The notes: a model not told the origin generated them from the letters alone. 64,000 nt of DNA from Myxococcota bacterium (GCA_028285625.1 JANQOX010000005.1:682001-746000); one strand, 5' to 3'. Positions 16,291-25,355 are shown, counted from the first letter of the stretch. Translations and numbers: made by a program.

Positions 16291-17910
16291 TCAGTCGATG
16301 GGCAGCCCGAGTTCCTGCAATGCGTGGTTTCGTGCGCTCTTGTAGTCGGCCTTGCCATTGGGCGCCCGGAACATCTTTTCCACGACGACCACGCGCTTCG
16401 GCACCTTGTACCCGGCCAGGCGCTCCTTGACGTGTGCGCGCAGGGCGTCCTCGCCGGCCGAACCCCCGGCGCTGAGTTGGACGACCCCCGTCACGGCCGT
16501 TCCGAAGCGCTCGTCGGGTACGCCGACCACCAGCGCATCTTCGACCTCGCCGTGGGTCTTCAGGGCCTCCTCGACCTCCTCGGGGTAGACCTTCTCGCCC
16601 GCGGTGTTGATGCAGACACTGCCGCGGCCGAGGAGGGTGAGCGTGCCGTCGGCCTCGACCGTGCACCAGTCGCCAGGGATCGAGTAGCGCACGCCATCGA
16701 TGGTGGGGAACGTGGCGGCCGTCTTCTCCGGGTCCTTGTAGTAGCCGAGGGGAATCGGTCCGGTCCGCGCGATGAAACCGCGCTCGCCGCTACCGGGTGC
16801 GATCTCTCGATGGTCCTCGGAGAACACCTTGCAGCTGTCGCCGATCGTGAACTTGGCGGTCTTGCTGCCGCCCTCGGCGCTGGTGACGCTCGAGCCGAAG
16901 CCGACGGCCTCACTCGATCCGAACATGTCGGCCAGCAGCATGCCGGGGTGGTGCTTCAGCAGCCCCTGCTTGACGTCGCCACTCCACATGACGCCCGAGG
17001 ACACGAGCACCTTGAGCGACGACAGGTCCCAGCGGCCGGGGTTCGCTTCCAGGCTGTTGAGCATGGGCTTGGCGAAGGCGTCGCCCACGATGACCGCCGA
17101 GTTCGCGCCAGCGCGCTCGACCGTGTCCCAGAACTCTTCGGAGTCGAAACCGAAGCTCTCCAGCATGATGATGCAGCCCCCCGCGGAGAGGGTGCCGATC
17201 GCGGTGAGCAGGCCCGTTCCGTGCATGAGCGGGCACGCCGTGATCTGTCGGGCCGAGGGCCCGGTGCGCACGACGTTCTGGATGTGCTCGGCTGCCGAAG
17301 CCGGAGCCACGCCTGCGTTCGCAGGCGCGTTGGCGCCGTTGCCCAGCGCGCCCCAAAGGTCGCCCGCCCGCCACATGACGCCCTTGGGCATGCCGGTCGT
17401 GCCGCCGGTGTAGATGAACAGCAGGTCGTCGGCCGAACGCGTGATTTCGAGCGGCGTGCCGTCGCCGGAGTCGGCGAGATCCCGGTATGACTCGGCCCAG
17501 GGTGCCGGCGTTCCCCCGATCTGCACCCACGCGCGAACGCCGGGCAGGCGCTCGCGCAGGTGCTCGACGCGTTCGGCGAACTCCTCGCTGAAGACGACTG
17601 CCGCCGCGTCGGAGTTGTCGAGGATGTACCAGAGCTCGTCGTCGAGGTAGCGGTAGTTGACGTTCACGTGGACGTAGCGGCCCTTGAAGCACGCGGCGAG
17701 CGTCTCGAGGTAGGCCGGACCGTTGCGCATGTAGAATGCGACCTTGTCGTCGGGCGCGAGGCCCCGGCTGGCCAGGGCCTTCGCCAGGTTGTTGCTTCGG
17801 CGCGAGAAGTCGCCCCAGCCCACAGTGGTCTCGCCGTGGATCAGGGCCGGGGCGTCCGCCGGGTAGCCCCGATCGATGCCGTCCAGAAGGTCTCCGAAAC
17901 TCCAGGTCAT
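16291..17910 (-). CDS. Acyl-CoA synthetase (AMP-forming)
   Basis: A 539-residue ANL-superfamily ligase that activates a carboxylic acid through an acyl-adenylate to the CoA thioester. The P-loop-like motif YTGGTTGMPKG, the central FGSSEAVGFG, the hinge region GRGSVCINTAGEKVYPEEVEE and the C-terminal catalytic lysine in APNGKADYK are all intact. The ATG at 17910 is preceded by GGAGA; a much longer in-frame opening upstream is antisense to the patatin gene and has no family similarity. Its chain-length class (FadD3/FadD-like) cannot be fixed from sequence alone. Confidence 0.93.
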   Translation of the reverse strand: MTWSFGDLLDGIDRGYPADAPALIHGETTVGWGDFSRRSNNLAKALASRGLAPDDKVAFYMRNGPAYLETLAACFKGRYVHVNVNYRYLDDELWYILDNSDAAAVVFSEEFAERVEHLRERLPGVRAWVQIGGTPAPWAESYRDLADSGDGTPLEITRSADDLLFIYTGGTTGMPKGVMWRAGDLWGALGNGANAPANAGVAPASAAEHIQNVVRTGPSARQITACPLMHGTGLLTAIGTLSAGGCIIMLESFGFDSEEFWDTVERAGANSAVIVGDAFAKPMLNSLEANPGRWDLSSLKVLVSSGVMWSGDVKQGLLKHHPGMLLADMFGSSEAVGFGSSVTSAEGGSKTAKFTIGDSCKVFSEDHREIAPGSGERGFIARTGPIPLGYYKDPEKTAATFPTIDGVRYSIPGDWCTVEADGTLTLLGRGSVCINTAGEKVYPEEVEEALKTHGEVEDALVVGVPDERFGTAVTGVVQLSAGGSAGEDALRAHVKERLAGYKVPKRVVVVEKMFRAPNGKADYKSARNHALQELGLPID

Positions 17911-18069
17911 CTCGCGTCGTTCTCCATGATCCGTCGTGTGTCGTGGGGCCCCAGCCGACGTGGGGCGCTCCAGGGTAGGTGGATCCGGCCCCGGCCGCCC
18001 GGCCACCTCTGGCTGATTCCGATCGTCGGCCGTACGCTTGCGCCCTCCCTGGACCGAGAGGGTCGATCC

Positions 18070-19266
18070 ATGCGAGCCATCCTGCTGATTCCGTTCCTGG
18101 TGCTGCTGGGTTGCACGAGCGCGCCCGAGCGGCCGCTCTCGACGGCGCCCGCGAGGTTCGCCTCGCTGCCGAACGGGCACGACCCGCTGAACCCCGCACG
18201 GATCTCGCCTCTCTACGATCCAAAGGGAACGGGCGAGATGCCCAATCTTGCACGCGCGATGGAGCGCCAGAAGCAGCGGCCGCTCAACGCCCTGTCCATC
18301 TCGGGGGGCGGCCAGAACGGCGCCTTCGGGGCCGGCTTTCTGGTCGGGTGGACCGAGCGCGGCGACCGCCCGGTGTTCGACTTCGTGGCGGGCGTCAGCA
18401 CGGGCGCGCTGATGGCGACCCATGCGTTTCTCGGCACCCCCGCGGACGACGCCGTGCTCGAGGCGATGTACACGGGCGTCACCAAGCAGGACATCTACAA
18501 GCAACGGAGCATCTTCGGGCTCGCCTTCGGCGCGGACTCGCTGATGGACACGACGCCGCTCAAGGAGATGATCGCGCGGTACGTCACCGCCGAGACCCTG
18601 GAGCGCGTGGCCGCCGCTGCGGACGAGGGGCGATTCCTGCTCGTCGGGACGACCAACGTCGACTACGCGCAGACGTGGATCTGGAACATGTCGCTGGTGG
18701 CCAAGGCAGGCGAGTTGGAGCTCTACCGCGAAGTCCTTCGCGCATCGGCGTCGTTTCCGATCATGTTCCCTCCGATCGAGATCGAGGGGCACCTGTTCGT
18801 CGATGGCGCGGCGCGCTCGAACATCGTCGTTCCGGGTACCTCCGGGACCGAACGTCCGGAGCCGCCTCTGTTCGGCCCTGGCAACTTCTACCTGATCGAC
18901 AACGGCAAGCTGACGCACCCGCCCGCCGCACTGCGCCGCGCTCTCGGCGACGTGGCGGCCACCACCATCGGCGTGATGATGGACACGGCGATGCAGACGG
19001 CCGTCACCCGCGCGTACTTCGGGGTCGGGTTCCTGGGCTACCGCTTCCACATGGCGGCGATCCCGCCGGCCGTGGACGTCGGCAAGGATCCGCTTGCGTT
19101 CGATCCGGCGCAGATGCAGGCCGCCTTCGACTCGGGGCGCGCGATGGCCCAGACGGCCGACCCTTGGAGATCGGTGCCTCCGAACCACGGGGACCTCCCG
19201 GAGTGGGCTGCCGATGCACTGCATCAAGTCGAAGAGCCGCCCTCCGCGGAGGCGGCTGCGCCGTAG
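18070..19266 (+). CDS. Patatin-like phospholipase lipoprotein
   Basis: A 398-residue lipid-anchored hydrolase. The signal peptide ends in a lipobox LLGC (C15), so the mature protein is tethered to the outer or inner membrane. The patatin fold shows the oxyanion loop SGGGQNGAFGAG (78-89), the nucleophile elbow GVSTG (S110) and the dyad aspartate in VDGAARSN (D245). It should hydrolyse acyl esters of phospholipids or similar lipids. The ATG follows GAGAGGG. It diverges from the acyl-CoA synthetase, which could use its fatty acid products. Confidence 0.9.
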   Translation: MRAILLIPFLVLLGCTSAPERPLSTAPARFASLPNGHDPLNPARISPLYDPKGTGEMPNLARAMERQKQRPLNALSISGGGQNGAFGAGFLVGWTERGDRPVFDFVAGVSTGALMATHAFLGTPADDAVLEAMYTGVTKQDIYKQRSIFGLAFGADSLMDTTPLKEMIARYVTAETLERVAAAADEGRFLLVGTTNVDYAQTWIWNMSLVAKAGELELYREVLRASASFPIMFPPIEIEGHLFVDGAARSNIVVPGTSGTERPEPPLFGPGNFYLIDNGKLTHPPAALRRALGDVAATTIGVMMDTAMQTAVTRAYFGVGFLGYRFHMAAIPPAVDVGKDPLAFDPAQMQAAFDSGRAMAQTADPWRSVPPNHGDLPEWAADALHQVEEPPSAEAAAP

Positions 19267-19292
19267 CCGCTGCGCGAGCCTGGGGAATCCTC

Positions 19293-20375
19293 GTGACGGC
19301 CGACCAACCCTACGTCTTCCACGCGTTCGAGGTCTCCTACTTCTCGGCGAAGGTACGGCCGGCGCTTCGCTACAAGCGGCTCTGGGTCGACGAGGTGCGG
19401 GCCGACTACGGCCTGATCCGTGAGCGCACGGGCCTCACGTTCATCCCCATGCTGATCACGCCCGACGACGAGGCCTGGCAGGACTCGACCGACATCTACG
19501 ATCGCCTCGAGGCGCGACACCCCGAGCCCCCGCTGTTTCCGGCGACACCCGTCCAGCGGATCGCAGCGCACCTGGTCGAGTTGTACGTGGACGAGTTCGC
19601 CCTGATCCCGGCCATGCACTACCGCTGGGGCAGCGAGCTGGGCGAGGCTTCGGCACGGTCGCGATTCATCGCGATGGTCGGCAGCGAAGAGTTCGGCACG
19701 GCCGCCGCAGCGCGGATGGCCCAGGCGAGGCTGCGCCTCGGCGCCACCGACGAGAACGCGTCCGCCATCGAGGCACACACGCGTGACCTGCTCGACGCGC
19801 TCTCCACGCACTTCGGGGCGCACGCCTACCTCCTGGGCGAGCGCATGTCGTTCGCCGACTGCGCGCTGATGGGGCCCGTGGACGGGCACTTCTTCACCGA
19901 TCTGGTCTCGCGCAGGTTGTTGCTCGAGACGGCACGCCCGGTGGTCGGTTGGATCGAGCGCTGCAACCATCCGAACGCGCCCGCGCAGGGCCAGTGGCTG
20001 GCCGACGACGGCCTCGCCCCGACGTTTCGAGAGGTGCTGGGGGCCATGGGTCGCGACGCCGCGCCTACGATCGTGACGGGTCTCGAGGTCTTCGACCGTT
20101 GGGCGGACACGGCCAATCACGGGGACGAAGCGCTCCCTCGGGCGGTCGGCTCGATCGAGAGCACACTGCGGGGCCAGCCCCTGGTGCGCTTCGCGGGCAG
20201 CTATGCGCCGTGGCTCGTGCAGCGCGTCCAGGACGAGTACCGTGCCCTCGAACCCTCGATGCGCGCGCGGGTCGACCAGGCCATGGCGGGGACCGGCTGG
20301 GAGGCCCTTCTCGCTCACGAGCCGCGCCACCGCGTGACCCGACGCGGCTTCGATCTCTTCCTCGCCCCCGCCTAG
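19293..20375 (+). CDS. GST-fold protein with long C-terminal extension
   Basis: A 360-residue protein starting with GTG (GGGGA upstream). The N-terminal thioredoxin-like part (PYVFHAFEVSYFSAKVRPALRYK) and the LTFIPMLITPDDEAWQDSTDIYDRLE region are GST-N-like; a GST-C domain follows (LLDALSTHFGAHAYLLGERMSFADCALMGP), then a ~110-residue extra domain. There is no clear catalytic Cys or Ser. Such enlarged GST-like proteins recur next to lipid catabolic genes; the function is unknown. It follows the patatin gene by 26 bp and is followed by the DUF2855 gene by 19 bp, so the three may be one operon. Confidence 0.75.
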   Translation: MTADQPYVFHAFEVSYFSAKVRPALRYKRLWVDEVRADYGLIRERTGLTFIPMLITPDDEAWQDSTDIYDRLEARHPEPPLFPATPVQRIAAHLVELYVDEFALIPAMHYRWGSELGEASARSRFIAMVGSEEFGTAAAARMAQARLRLGATDENASAIEAHTRDLLDALSTHFGAHAYLLGERMSFADCALMGPVDGHFFTDLVSRRLLLETARPVVGWIERCNHPNAPAQGQWLADDGLAPTFREVLGAMGRDAAPTIVTGLEVFDRWADTANHGDEALPRAVGSIESTLRGQPLVRFAGSYAPWLVQRVQDEYRALEPSMRARVDQAMAGTGWEALLAHEPRHRVTRRGFDLFLAPA

Positions 20376-20394
20376 CAAGGCAAAGGAGCCCCTG

Positions 20395-21489
20395 ATGTCC
20401 GAACCGGCAGGCCTCGACTTCCTCGTCTACAAGACCGACTGGGCGCAGCACCGCCTCGCCGATGCGCCCCTGCCGACGCTGGCGGACGGGCAGGTGCTCT
20501 TCCGGGTGGACCGGTTCGCGCTCACCGCCAACAACATCTCCTATGCGCTGGCCGGCGACATGCTCGGCTACTGGAACTTCTTTCCGGCGCCCGACGGCTG
20601 GGGGCGGATCCCCGTCATGGGTTTCGGCGACGTGATCGCGTCGAACCACGCGGACGTCGCGGTGGGGACGCGCTGCTTCGGCTTCTATCCGATGTCGCGC
20701 TACCTGGTGATCGAGCCGAATTCCGCGAGCCCCGCGAGCATCACCGACGGTGCTGCGCACCGCGCAGAGACGGCTCCGGTCTATCGGCAGTACAGCCCGA
20801 CGACCAGCGACGCGCTCCATCAGCCCGACCACGAAGACGCACTGATGCTGATGCGCGGACTGTTCATGACGTCCTTCCTGGCCGACGACTTCATCGCCGA
20901 TCAGGCGCTCGGCGACCAGGCCGTCCTGATTTCGAGCGCCTCCAGCAAGACGTCGATCGCGCTCGGGCACCTCGTTTCGACGGGGGGGCGGGCGCGCTCG
21001 GTGGGCCTGACCTCGGCGCGCAACCTCGAGTTCGTCCGCAAGCTCGGCTGCTATGACGAGGTGGTGACCTACGATCAGGTGGGCGCGCTCGACGCGGCCC
21101 GGCCGACCGTCTACGTCGACATGGCGGGCAGCAGCACCGTACGTCGCGCGGTGCACGAGCACTTCGGGGACCAGCTGAAGCACTCCTGCACGATCGGAGC
21201 GACCCACTGGGAGGAGCAGGGCGGGGGCGACGAGAACCTCCCGGGTCCCACGCCCGAGTTCTTCTTCGCGCCCGGTCAGGTGCAGAAGCGTGCGGCCGAC
21301 TGGGGCCCGCAGGAGCTCCAGAGAAAGCTCGGAGACGCATGGGCCGACTTCAGGACGTTCAGCGAGGGCTGGCTGAAGGTGCAGCGTGGCTATGGCCCGG
21401 ACGACCTCGCGCGTGTCTATGAAGACACGCTCGCCGGTCGCACGGAGCCCCAGGATGGCCACGTGCTCTCGCTTTGGGATCCGGCGTAG
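20395..21489 (+). CDS. DUF2855-family MDR-like oxidoreductase
   Basis: A 364-residue protein matching the DUF2855 family, distantly related to medium-chain dehydrogenases/quinone reductases. The N-terminal barrel has FRVDRFALTANNISYALAGDMLGYWNFFP and a conserved WGRIPVMGFGDV; the nucleotide-binding half has VLISSASSKTSIALGH where a Rossmann glycine motif would be. Its reaction is unknown. AAAGGAG gives a strong ribosome site, and it closes the patatin/GST cluster. Confidence 0.8.
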   Translation: MSEPAGLDFLVYKTDWAQHRLADAPLPTLADGQVLFRVDRFALTANNISYALAGDMLGYWNFFPAPDGWGRIPVMGFGDVIASNHADVAVGTRCFGFYPMSRYLVIEPNSASPASITDGAAHRAETAPVYRQYSPTTSDALHQPDHEDALMLMRGLFMTSFLADDFIADQALGDQAVLISSASSKTSIALGHLVSTGGRARSVGLTSARNLEFVRKLGCYDEVVTYDQVGALDAARPTVYVDMAGSSTVRRAVHEHFGDQLKHSCTIGATHWEEQGGGDENLPGPTPEFFFAPGQVQKRAADWGPQELQRKLGDAWADFRTFSEGWLKVQRGYGPDDLARVYEDTLAGRTEPQDGHVLSLWDPA

Positions 21490-21498
21490 GCGCAGCGG

Positions 21499-22659
21499 TC
21501 AGTTCGAGACGAGCGTCGCGACCAGCCTCATCTCGACCGACTTCCGGACGACCCGGTCCATCGCCGCTCGCGCGCGGTGGAGCCAGGCGTCTCCCGACGT
21601 GACCTCGTCGGCGCGCGAAGCCGCCTCTCCCAGCAGCCCGGTCATTTCGCGCCAGGCCGCCTGGATCGCTTCGGTCGTCGCTTCGGGCAGCTCCGGCGCG
21701 TCGGTCGAGGCGGCCCCTCGCAGCGCGTCCGCATCGGCGGCCGAGATGGCTTCGCACGCACGCTCGAGGCTTCGGTAGAGCGACTCGAGCGCGTCTTCGC
21801 CCGGCAGCATGCATGAGCCGTGGGGCTCGCCCAGGGTGTCGAAGACGTACGCCTGGTCGGGGCCCATGACCGATCGGAAGAACCACTTCTGTTCGGCATC
21901 GGGCAGGAAGGTCCAGATGTCGTTCACGCTGCTCTCTTCCTCGCGATCGAGGAAGCGCGTGACCGGCAGTCCGTAGCGAAGCTGGTGGCGCTGCGGGTCC
22001 AGCGTGCGGCGGTCCATCAGGACCAGCGGGCGGGTGATCTGCTGGATCGGGATCCAGAGATTCAGCAGGAAGAGCGAGGCTTCGTCGTTGCGCGCGTCGG
22101 GCGTCTGGTGCCGGAACATCTGCGGCGCCGCGCCCTTCATCATCTGCTTGAGCGGCGTGCCGAACACGTCCTGGTCTGCGTGGACCGTTCGCGCGGCGGT
22201 GTGGCCGTTGGCGCCCTGCATGCCGCCGGGGTTCACGTCGAGCCCGTTCGGACCGGCGCGTCGATGGATCAGGCCCTCCTCGGCCACGTGCTCGATGCGC
22301 AGGGCCTTGCCGCCCCGCAGATGCAGCCGCGCACCCCCCAGGCTGGCACGCAGCGCCGTCGCGGCGGTCTCGGTGATCCGGTCGTCGTCGCGGATCGTGG
22401 CGAGTGCGGCCTGGAGGGGGGCGTTGCCCGCGAGGTCGACCGTTTCGAAGCCCGCCTGCTCCAGGCCCGGCTCGGTGGCGCGCGGGTCGGTGCAGTCGTG
22501 AATCGTGCAGCTTCGGTAGTCGAATGCGTCCTCCGGGTCGACGCTGAAGGGGAGCGTCCGGGCGCGAAGCAGGCCGGGCCGCTCGTCGTCGGGCGAGACG
22601 TCCTCGGCCCGGGTGAAGCCGAGCGGGGCCTGGAGCTGCGAAGGTTCCACGCGCCCCAC
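21499..22659 (-). CDS. CmcJ/NvfI-like oxidoreductase
   Basis: A 386-residue protein that I place, with moderate confidence, in the CmcJ/NvfI family of non-heme iron oxygenases. Supporting signs are the VHADQD segment (family VHxD iron motif), NLWIPIQQITRPLVLMDRR (family INVWRPI..PLALCD) and DQAYVFDTLGEPHGSCMLP (family FDTR..H). Members modify cephamycins or meroterpenoids in fungi and actinomycetes; bacterial homologues in degraders are uncharacterised. The C-terminal ~100 residues are an added helical part. Start is one of two GTG codons (22659 or 22650). It is convergent with DUF2855, 9 bp apart. Confidence 0.55.
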   Translation of the reverse strand: MGRVEPSQLQAPLGFTRAEDVSPDDERPGLLRARTLPFSVDPEDAFDYRSCTIHDCTDPRATEPGLEQAGFETVDLAGNAPLQAALATIRDDDRITETAATALRASLGGARLHLRGGKALRIEHVAEEGLIHRRAGPNGLDVNPGGMQGANGHTAARTVHADQDVFGTPLKQMMKGAAPQMFRHQTPDARNDEASLFLLNLWIPIQQITRPLVLMDRRTLDPQRHQLRYGLPVTRFLDREEESSVNDIWTFLPDAEQKWFFRSVMGPDQAYVFDTLGEPHGSCMLPGEDALESLYRSLERACEAISAADADALRGAASTDAPELPEATTEAIQAAWREMTGLLGEAASRADEVTSGDAWLHRARAAMDRVVRKSVEMRLVATLVSN

Positions 22660-22691
22660 TGTACAGCACCCCGCGCCCGGGCCGCGCGCCG

Positions 22692-23885
22692 CTAGAGGCC
22701 GTAGAGCCGCGAGACGTTGCCGCGCGTGATCGCCGCGCGCGCGCTGGCCGGGTAGCCGTCGAACATCTCGTCCAGGACGTCGGCCGAGCAGGGCCACGTG
22801 GAGTCGGTGTGCGGGTAGTCGGAGCCCCACATCAGGCGGTCCTCGCCGATCAGGTCTCGCGTGCGCAGGGCGGGCTGATCGTCCTCGATGGTGGCGAAGA
22901 ACTGGCGTTTCCAGATCTCGTCCACCGGCTCCACGGCGGGGCCGGTCGGGCGCTTGCCGTACTCGCGCTGCCAGCCCTGGTCCACGCGCTCGAGCCAGTG
23001 GGCGATCCAGCCCGCGTTGAACTCGGCGACCACGAACTGAAGCTGGGGGAAGCGCTTGCACACCCCGCGGCACATCAGCTCGATCAGCGTGTCGTGGATC
23101 AGGGATGCGGTGCCGGAGTAGACCGCGATCGGGTCGCGGCCCGAGGTCTCGCGCAGCCAGCTCGGGATGTGCGAGAAGCAGCCGACGTGAAAGGAGATCG
23201 GGATGCCCGCTTCCTCGGCCCTTGCCCAGAGCGGGTCGTACTCGGGGTCACAGTAGCGGCGCTCCTTGGGCGCGTTGCTGGGGACGATGACGCCGCGATA
23301 GCCCTTGGCGATCACGCGGTCGAGTTCGGCCACGGCGGCGCCCGGGTCCTGCACGGGGAGTGCGGCGAGTCCGTGCAGCCGCCCCTTCGATGCGGCGCAA
23401 TGGTCGAAGAGCCAGTCGTTGTAGTTCTTCTGAAGCGCGACCAGCAGTTCGAGGTTCCGAAAGTTGAACATGGTGAAGAAGCCGGGGTAGAGCACCTCGG
23501 CTGCGAGCCCGTCCACGTCCTGGTCCTCTCCTCGGCGAGCTCCGTCGAGCAGGCCCGGGCGCATCGCGGCGTAGCCGCCCTCGAGGTACGCCCGGATCTC
23601 GGGGTCCTCGACCGTGCCGGTCCCGGGCTTGTGGCCGGGCTTGCGCTCGAGGGGGCCCGTGCGGTCGAGGCGGGTCGCGGCGAGCGCCATGATGCCGACG
23701 TTCACGTTGCCCGCCCGCCGACCCGGGATGACGATGTGGTCGCCCGCGCCTTCCTTCTGGACCAGGCGGGGCGCGTCGTCGCCAAAGCGGTCTGCGAGCC
23801 CAGCGAAGACGCCCGGGCCCTCCACCACGTGCGAGTCGGCGGAGATCGGAGGCGCGGCGGGCGGGTCGTCGTGAGGGCGGGCCAT
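22692..23885 (-). CDS. Amidohydrolase-2 family protein (ACMSD/resorcylate-decarboxylase-like)
   Basis: A 397-residue TIM-barrel metal-dependent enzyme. ADSHVVE supplies the first metal-ligand motif in this subgroup, FHVGCFSH the barrel histidine, and WGSDYPH the terminal aspartate. Related enzymes decarboxylate aromatic acids (ACMSD, gamma-resorcylate decarboxylase) or hydrolyse esters and lactones. It lies divergent from a COQ4-like gene across twin operators, suggesting both act on one substrate class, perhaps an aromatic or quinone compound. CGGAG precedes the ATG. Confidence 0.85.
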   Translation of the reverse strand: MARPHDDPPAAPPISADSHVVEGPGVFAGLADRFGDDAPRLVQKEGAGDHIVIPGRRAGNVNVGIMALAATRLDRTGPLERKPGHKPGTGTVEDPEIRAYLEGGYAAMRPGLLDGARRGEDQDVDGLAAEVLYPGFFTMFNFRNLELLVALQKNYNDWLFDHCAASKGRLHGLAALPVQDPGAAVAELDRVIAKGYRGVIVPSNAPKERRYCDPEYDPLWARAEEAGIPISFHVGCFSHIPSWLRETSGRDPIAVYSGTASLIHDTLIELMCRGVCKRFPQLQFVVAEFNAGWIAHWLERVDQGWQREYGKRPTGPAVEPVDEIWKRQFFATIEDDQPALRTRDLIGEDRLMWGSDYPHTDSTWPCSADVLDEMFDGYPASARAAITRGNVSRLYGL

Positions 23886-23900
23886 GGGGGCTCCGATCTG

Positions 23901-23922
23901 TTAAATGAACACGTTCATATAA
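23901..23922. promoter_or_regulatory. TetR-type operator, site 1
   Basis: Contains ATGAAC-AC-GTTCAT (23905-23918), a perfect 6-bp dyad, flanked by TTA/TAA that extends the symmetry. It sits 16 bp from the amidohydrolase start codon and shares TGAACRCGTTCAT with site 2. Confidence 0.75.
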
Positions 23923-23963
23923 CTCGGGCCGGCGCGATCGGCAACTGGAGCCCCCGGAGCGCG

Positions 23964-23985
23964 TTTATTGAACGCGTTCATTTAA
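23964..23985. promoter_or_regulatory. TetR-type operator, site 2
   Basis: Contains TGAAC-GC-GTTCA (23969-23980), a perfect dyad of the same type as site 1, with AT-rich flanks. Its centre is 63 bp from that of site 1, six helical turns, and it ends 37 bp before the COQ4-like start codon. Paired sites in phase suit cooperative binding or a repression loop over both promoters. Confidence 0.75.
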
Positions 23986-24021
23986 TGAGATAAGGTGCTG
24001 CCAACCCATCGAGGAGTCCCC

Positions 24022-24744
24022 ATGACCCAGCGAGCATTCGACGCCCCCCCGATTTCCGTGGACCGCGACTTCGCCGAGAAGTTCTTCACCTCCGTCGACC
24101 GCCCTCTCGAGTACGGCGTCTACTTCCTCTTTCACGAGTGGTGGGCCAAGGCTCCCCAGTCTGCGATCGACGCCTACGCGACCCAGCTGGCTGCGATCCC
24201 GGGTGCGGCCGAGTTCCTCGAGGAGCGCTACCTCCCCGATCCGCTGCCGCTCGAGCGCCTCGAGAAGTGCGCGGAGGGCACGCTGGGCCACGGCTACTAC
24301 CGATTCATCGTGGACAACGGCCTCGAAGCGAATCTCGCGCGCAATTACCGCGACTTCAACGAATCGCTCCACGCCAAGGGCGCTCTCGAACGGCTCCCGG
24401 ACGATCTGAGCTACATGATCGTGCGTGGCTTCCAGACGCACGACTTCCAGCACGTGCTCACCGGTTTCGACTCGACGCCCCGAGGCGAGCTGGCCCAGGC
24501 GGCCTTCCACTTCGCCCAGGTGCGCTTCCCGTATCACGCCATGCGCATGGCCGTGACCACCGCCCACGTGGCCTTCCTGAATCCCGCCTTCATCGAGCAG
24601 GCCATGGATGCGATCGTCGAGGGCTGGGCGCTCGGCCGTTCGAGCCACAACCTCCACTTCGAGCGCTGGGAGGAGCAGCTCGACACGCCGATCGCCGTGC
24701 TGCGCGAGCGGATGAACCTCGGCTCCCGCGAGCAGGCTGCCTAG
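24022..24744 (+). CDS. COQ4-like protein
   Basis: A 240-residue COQ4-type protein. The zinc motif HDxxHx11E is exact: H140, D141, H144 and E156 in HDFQHVLTGFDSTPRGE. In ubiquinone synthesis COQ4 acts on the C1 carboxyl of the ring precursor (oxidative decarboxylation) and organises the enzyme complex. Here it is not with other ubiquinone genes but with an amidohydrolase and a TetR regulator, so it may be a catabolic or specialised paralogue. GAGGAG lies before the ATG; the regulator follows 5 bp after its stop. Confidence 0.85.
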   Translation: MTQRAFDAPPISVDRDFAEKFFTSVDRPLEYGVYFLFHEWWAKAPQSAIDAYATQLAAIPGAAEFLEERYLPDPLPLERLEKCAEGTLGHGYYRFIVDNGLEANLARNYRDFNESLHAKGALERLPDDLSYMIVRGFQTHDFQHVLTGFDSTPRGELAQAAFHFAQVRFPYHAMRMAVTTAHVAFLNPAFIEQAMDAIVEGWALGRSSHNLHFERWEEQLDTPIAVLRERMNLGSREQAA

Positions 24745-24749
24745 CGCCG

Positions 24750-25355
24750 ATGGCTCGTCCGGCCGCTTCTCCCGAGCAACGGGACCGCCAACGCAATCGC
24801 ATCCGGGCCGCTGCCGGGGAGGTCCACGCCGAGCGCGGCACGGGCGGCGTGACGGCCCGCGCGATCGCGCAGCGCGCCGGCGTCTCGACGGGAACGCTCT
24901 ACAGCTACTTCTCGAGCCTCGGCGAACTGATGCGGTCGCTCTGGCTGGAGCCGGTGGCCATCGTCAACCGAGAGCTCGAGGAGACGGCCCGGGCGCACCC
25001 CGAGCCCACGGACCGCATTCGCGCGCTGCTCACGAAGTACGCCGCGTTCGCCCGGGAGAACCCCGAGGTCTACCGGGGGGCGCTGCTCTTCGTGCGACCC
25101 GAGTCGCACGACAAGCCCGAGCCCCAGCCGCTCGCCGAGCTGCCGTTCCACCGGCTGCTCTGCGACGCCCTCCGCGAAGGGCAGCTGCGTGGTGATTTCC
25201 GTCGGCAAGAAGTCGACGAGCAGGCGCAGCTGCTCTGGGCGGGGCTTCACGGCGCGCTGGGGCTCTCCACCAACGTGGACCTCTACGCGATCCAGTCTCC
25301 GGAGAAACTCGCACCGGCGATGATCGAAGCCCTGCTGCGCGCGATCGAACCCTGA
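24750..25355 (+). CDS. TetR-family regulator of the amidohydrolase/COQ4-like locus
   Basis: A 201-residue TetR protein. The N-terminal DNA-binding domain has RNRIRAAAGEVHAERG and ARAIAQRAGVSTGTLYSYF (about 12-60). The C-terminal domain resembles the TetR_C group with bulky hydrophobic ligand pockets (AQLLWAGLHGALGLS). Being cotranscribed with the COQ4-like gene and next to two matched dyads, it is the obvious candidate to bind them and repress both directions plus itself. Ligand unknown. Confidence 0.88.
   Translation: MARPAASPEQRDRQRNRIRAAAGEVHAERGTGGVTARAIAQRAGVSTGTLYSYFSSLGELMRSLWLEPVAIVNRELEETARAHPEPTDRIRALLTKYAAFARENPEVYRGALLFVRPESHDKPEPQPLAELPFHRLLCDALREGQLRGDFRRQEVDEQAQLLWAGLHGALGLSTNVDLYAIQSPEKLAPAMIEALLRAIEP

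Noticed and set aside
16291-19227. One 978-residue minus-strand protein covering the acyl-CoA synthetase and more
   Set aside because: Everything before the ATG at 17910 is antisense to the patatin gene, is arginine-rich shadow sequence, and shows no family motif.
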